This document shows, in pieces, positions 19,974 through 22,372 of a DNA stretch of 22,372 nt. How positions within the stretch are numbered: the first letter of the stretch is position 1; each line of letters opens with the position of its first letter. The notes beneath the pieces are model-generated. The model made no database searches. It was given only the letters and a program-made list of their open reading frames with translations, and was not told the DNA's origin. Both the position numbers and the translations under genes were made by a program. This DNA is from a virus, in the IMG/VR virus record IMGVR_UViG_3300017746_005593, positions 1 through 22,372 of that record; one strand, 5' to 3'.

Positions 19974-21602
19974 TTAAGACATTCCATCTGGTGTTGGATC
20001 TTTCTGATTAGGATGATCAACAACAACACACTCTGTTAAAAGAATAGTTCCGGCTACTGAAGCAGCATTTTGTAAAGCTGTATATGTAACTTTAGAAGGA
20101 TCTAAAATTCCAGCATCTTCCATATTTACTACTTTTTCATTTCTAATATCGTAACCCGCCCAATAATCATTACCTGAATTAATTAAATCATTAGCAATAA
20201 TTTCAGCTTCTGTTATAGAATAACCGGCATTAGTCATAATTTGGGTAAATGGCTTTCTACAAGCTTCTTTAACAATATTAGCTCCAAGATTATTATTTTC
20301 TAACCCATTAGAAGCATACAATAAAGCAGCTCCACCACCTGGAACTATTCCAGCTTCAAGTGCTGCTTTTGTTGCATGAAGAGCATCATCTACTCTATCT
20401 TTCTTCTCTCTCATTTCAGTTTCAGTATAACCACCTACATGAATAATAGATACTCCACCAATCATTTTAGCTAATCTATTTTGTAAATGTTCAACAATAT
20501 AAGGTGTAGTTTCTTGATCAATATTTTTCTGGAGATCTGCTACTCTACTATTAATAGCATCAGCTTCACCTTTACCATCTACAATTGTTGTTTGTTCTTT
20601 AGTAACAGTTACAGTTCGTGCTTCACCAAACCAATCATAAGAAAATTTATCAAGTTTCATTCCTTTATCTTTGTCAAATACAACACCACCTGTTAAAGTA
20701 GCAATATCTTCAAGAAGCAACTTTTTTCTATCTCCAAAATCAGGAGCCTTAACAGCAGCTACTTTAAGAATACCTCGTGCTTTATTAACAATTAAAGTTG
20801 CTAAAGCTTCACCATCAATATCATCTGCTATAATAAGTAAAGATTTATTAGCATTAGAAACTCCTTCTAAAATAGGAAGTAAATCTTTTACTTGAGTGAA
20901 TTTATGATCTGCAATTAATACATAAGGATTTTCTAAAGTACATGACATATCTCCATTATTAGTAACAAAGAAATGTGATTTATATCCTCTATCAAACTGC
21001 ATTCCTTCAACAGTTTCAAGATAAGTATCACCTGATTTGCTTTCTTCGATATGAACTACTCCGTCTTGTCCTACTTTATCAATAGCCGCAGAAATAAGTT
21101 TTCCAATTTCAACATCATTATTAGCTGAAATAGTAGCAATTTGTTGTAGTTGTTCTTCACTACTAATTTCTTTACTAATATTATCTTTAATAACCGAAAC
21201 AATTTCATTAACGGCTTTATCAATATTCCTTTTAATTTCAACAGCATTTTCACCATTATTTAAATGTTTTAATCCTGCTTTAACTAATTCTCTAGCTAAA
21301 AGTGTTGATGTTGTGGTACCATCTCCTGCTTTATCTGCAGTTTTTAAGGCAGCTTGTTTTACCATTTGAGCTCCTAAATTTGGAATTAAACCATCTACTG
21401 TAATATTTTTTGCTACAGTAACACCATCTTTAGTATGGGTGGGTTTATTTAATTCATTATAACCACTGTTATCAATTAATACATTACGACCATTAGGTCC
21501 TAAAGTACAAACAACAGCATCTGCTAAGGTATTAATACCTTTCATTAATTCAGTCCTTGCTTCAGTACCGAATCCAATTTCTTTTTTATAATCTACTGGC
21601 AT
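19974..21602 (-). CDS. groEL: GroEL-type group I chaperonin, 542 aa
   Basis: A full-length chaperonin that folds proteins inside a ring capped by GroES, using ATP. Landmarks: TLGPNGRNVLID (catalytic-site Asp equivalent to Asp52), THTKDGVTVAK, GDGTTTSTLLA (Asp equivalent to Asp87), the apical region with EGMQFDRGY, DDALHATKAALEAGIVPGGG (Asp equivalent to Asp398). Between ID and TKDG there are four extra residues compared with E. coli GroEL. The C-terminus ends NQKDPTPDGMS, lacking the Gly-Gly-Met tail that fills the ring cavity in bacterial GroEL. Normal length for the family is 540-550 aa. It lies 10 nt after groES, as in bacterial operons. Confidence 0.95.
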   Translation of the reverse strand: MPVDYKKEIGFGTEARTELMKGINTLADAVVCTLGPNGRNVLIDNSGYNELNKPTHTKDGVTVAKNITVDGLIPNLGAQMVKQAALKTADKAGDGTTTSTLLARELVKAGLKHLNNGENAVEIKRNIDKAVNEIVSVIKDNISKEISSEEQLQQIATISANNDVEIGKLISAAIDKVGQDGVVHIEESKSGDTYLETVEGMQFDRGYKSHFFVTNNGDMSCTLENPYVLIADHKFTQVKDLLPILEGVSNANKSLLIIADDIDGEALATLIVNKARGILKVAAVKAPDFGDRKKLLLEDIATLTGGVVFDKDKGMKLDKFSYDWFGEARTVTVTKEQTTIVDGKGEADAINSRVADLQKNIDQETTPYIVEHLQNRLAKMIGGVSIIHVGGYTETEMREKKDRVDDALHATKAALEAGIVPGGGAALLYASNGLENNNLGANIVKEACRKPFTQIMTNAGYSITEAEIIANDLINSGNDYWAGYDIRNEKVVNMEDAGILDPSKVTYTALQNAASVAGTILLTECVVVDHPNQKDPTPDGMS

Positions 21603-21612
21603 TTTTATTTAT

Positions 21613-21903
21613 TTAATTGTTAATTTTTGCTAATATTTGATTTTCTGGTCCTACCCAATATTCTTCTCCTTCATAAGGTAATTTTGTAAAACCCTGTGTA
21701 GGTAATACTACTATATCTCCTACTTTAGTTATAGTTTCATTAAAACTACCCATAAGAGTATTTTGTCCAGGTCCTACAGAAATAACTTCTCCGGTTTGAT
21801 TTTTGTCATTACCCATATCTGGAACTATAATGTTACCATGTTGGGTTTCATCTGCCTCAATAGGTTTAACTATAACGGCATTAAATAGTGCTTCTAATTT
21901 CAT
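21613..21903 (-). CDS. groES: GroES-type co-chaperonin, 96 aa
   Basis: The lid of the GroEL ring. LFNAVIVKPIEADETQHGNI opens the Cpn10 fold; ETQHGNIIVPD is the mobile loop with the hydrophobic IIV tripeptide that docks on GroEL, and TGEVISVGPG (36-45) and VGDIVVLPTQGFTKL (61-75) are conserved core strands. Length is normal (~95-100 aa). This is a true Cpn10, unlike T4 gp31, which only replaces GroES structurally. Its ATG overlaps the upstream gene's TGA (ATGA). It is paired with groEL directly downstream, so the phage carries the whole chaperonin. Confidence 0.93.
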   Translation of the reverse strand: MKLEALFNAVIVKPIEADETQHGNIIVPDMGNDKNQTGEVISVGPGQNTLMGSFNETITKVGDIVVLPTQGFTKLPYEGEEYWVGPENQILAKINN

Positions 21904-22196
21904 AATTTGTTGTAATTTAATATTTCACTTAGTTCATTTTTAATTTTATCCCATTCATCTATATACTCTTTTATACTTGTATAATGTTCTTTATTACTAT
22001 TAAGTTTTTCCTTGTAAACTCTTTCAAGTGCTTTTGAAAAATTAGAATAGTGAGCAACAGGTTTTTCATAATCCTTGCCTTCACTTCCTTTTTCTAAATA
22101 TTTTGCTTGGGGAGTTACTACTTCATACACTGTGTAACAGTGAGAATCTTTACCTATGTAATAGGGGTCCATTTTTGGATCTGTAATCTTTGACAT
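21900..22196 (-). CDS. Hypothetical phage protein, 98 aa
   Basis: Begins MSKITDPKMDPYYIGKDSHC and YTVYEVVTPQAKYL, then a Lys-rich helix (YSNFSKALERVYKEKL) and a C-terminal helix (EYIDEWDKIKNELSEIL). The opening resembles short MDPYYIG-type proteins that I recall from marine phages; no function is assigned. It is the first gene after promoter-like motif D and its stop overlaps the groES start (ATGA), so it is probably the leader gene of the chaperonin unit. Soluble, no membrane segment. Confidence 0.75.
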   Translation of the reverse strand: MSKITDPKMDPYYIGKDSHCYTVYEVVTPQAKYLEKGSEGKDYEKPVAHYSNFSKALERVYKEKLNSNKEHYTSIKEYIDEWDKIKNELSEILNYNKL

Positions 22197-22210
22197 ATAA
22201 CTATTTTTTA

Positions 22211-22234
22211 TTTATTATAACGTGAATATACGAA
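22211..22234 (-). promoter_or_regulatory. Putative promoter motif D upstream of the chaperonin unit
   Basis: The coding strand reads TTCGTATATT (22234-22225), then CACGTTATAATAAA. The 10-mer is exactly that of motifs A and B; its last eleven bases with the following CACGT recur before gp44. It lies 28 nt upstream of the 98-aa gene and just downstream of a hairpin ending the heat-shock gene, the usual place for a new transcription unit. Confidence 0.55.
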
Positions 22235-22251
22235 CAGAATCAATATAAGCC

Positions 22252-22274
22252 AACCTAAGGGCGCAATTTAGGTT
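22252..22274 (-). terminator. Hairpin after the heat-shock gene, possible terminator
   Basis: The coding strand has AACCTAA, a 9-nt loop (ATTGCGCCC) and TTAGGTT, a perfect 7-bp stem. The 5' arm overlaps the stop codon TAA of the heat-shock gene. After the 3' arm come GGCTTATATTG, so the U-tract is poor. It may stop or stabilise the upstream transcript before motif D starts the next one. Confidence 0.45.
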
Positions 22275-22372
22275 ACTTAATTTTAATTGTTTTTGTTTTG
22301 GCTTCTTCAGCTAATGGGATAAAAATATTTAATAATCCATTTTCTAAAGTAGCATCTATTTTTCCCAGATCA
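22273..22372 (-). CDS. Hsp20/alpha-crystallin small heat-shock protein, C-terminal end (partial)
   Basis: Only the last 32 residues are inside the window; the gene continues beyond 22372. The visible part, DLGKIDATLENGLLNIFIPL then AEEAKTKTIKIK and TAA (22273-22275), matches the end of the alpha-crystallin domain: the xATLENGLLxIxIP strand pair, followed by the C-terminal I-x-I motif (IKI) that dimers use to form oligomers. Small heat-shock proteins hold unfolded proteins without ATP. They also occur in T4-like cyanophages. It directly precedes the chaperonin genes. The call is firm for the fold, but the N-terminus is not visible. Confidence 0.75.
   Translation of the reverse strand, partial: DLGKIDATLENGLLNIFIPLAEEAKTKTIKIK

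Noticed and set aside
20487-20895. Two plus-strand ORFs opposite groEL
   Set aside because: They mirror a full-length chaperonin and lack any recognisable domain or leader.
19974-21903. groEL/groES as host chromosome contamination
   Set aside because: They are tied by overlaps and short gaps to small phage-type genes and to gp44 in the same orientation, and motif D precedes the unit.
1-22372. CRISPR array, tRNA, rRNA, insertion sequence or replication origin
   Set aside because: Reading through all gaps and both strands showed no regularly spaced repeats, cloverleaf, transposase or terminal inverted repeats; no gene-free stretch exceeds about 75 nt.

Overview
The window is a stretch of a tailed-phage genome, most likely a large T4-like myovirus. 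All supported genes lie on the minus strand, packed end to end, with many 1-nt (TAATG) and 4-nt (ATGA) stop/start overlaps. The T4-like assignment rests on a clamp-loader pair (gp44-like AAA+ ATPase and gp62-like small subunit) and on many very small phage-type ORFs. The DNA is AT-rich. Almost no start codon has a Shine-Dalgarno sequence; leaders are A/T-rich instead. That is typical of Bacteroidota and their phages, so a Bacteroidota (flavobacterial-type) host is my inference, not a proof.

Layout in transcription order, from high to low coordinates. (1) 22372-19699: the end of a small heat-shock protein gene, a hairpin, a promoter-like motif, then an unknown gene, groES, groEL and a small gene holding an unusually GC-rich hairpin. 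(2) 19662-17256: gp44, a guanidinoacetate/arginine methyltransferase-like gene, a small membrane protein, a small unknown gene, then gp62. In T4, genes 44 and 62 are adjacent; here three genes separate them. (3) 17259-15132: a small unknown, a DUF1599-type (nucleotide-modification-associated) protein, a SAM methyltransferase and a Cas4/AddB-like PD-(D/E)XK nuclease with a probable Fe-S cluster. (4) 15086-5373: a ribbon-helix-helix protein, then about 9.5 kb of sugar genes: two GT4 glycosyltransferases, a zinc-ribbon protein, an SDR epimerase, a GT2, a 46-aa protein, a short UDP-sugar dehydrogenase, a second SDR epimerase, two divergent glycosyltransferase-like proteins, a TylF/MycE-like sugar O-methyltransferase and another GT2. 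(5) 5337-2: small phage genes, a DksA-type zinc-finger protein, an HTH-HNH protein, a membrane-anchored GH73 glucosaminidase, several very small basic proteins, a heptose-7-phosphate-kinase-like sugar kinase (HldE N-domain type), a SWIM zinc-finger protein and two unknown proteins.

How the genes may work together. Regions 3 and 4 look like a phage-encoded pathway that makes, oxidises, epimerises, transfers and methylates activated sugars. The target could be phage DNA, virion proteins or the host surface, and the sequence does not decide between them. The chaperone genes suggest that the phage supplies its own folding machinery. A 10-nt motif (TTCGTATATT on the coding strand) occurs exactly in three intergenic gaps just upstream of genes, with weaker relatives in two more. 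It is a candidate phage promoter or regulatory element. No tRNA, rRNA, CRISPR array, insertion sequence or origin was found.
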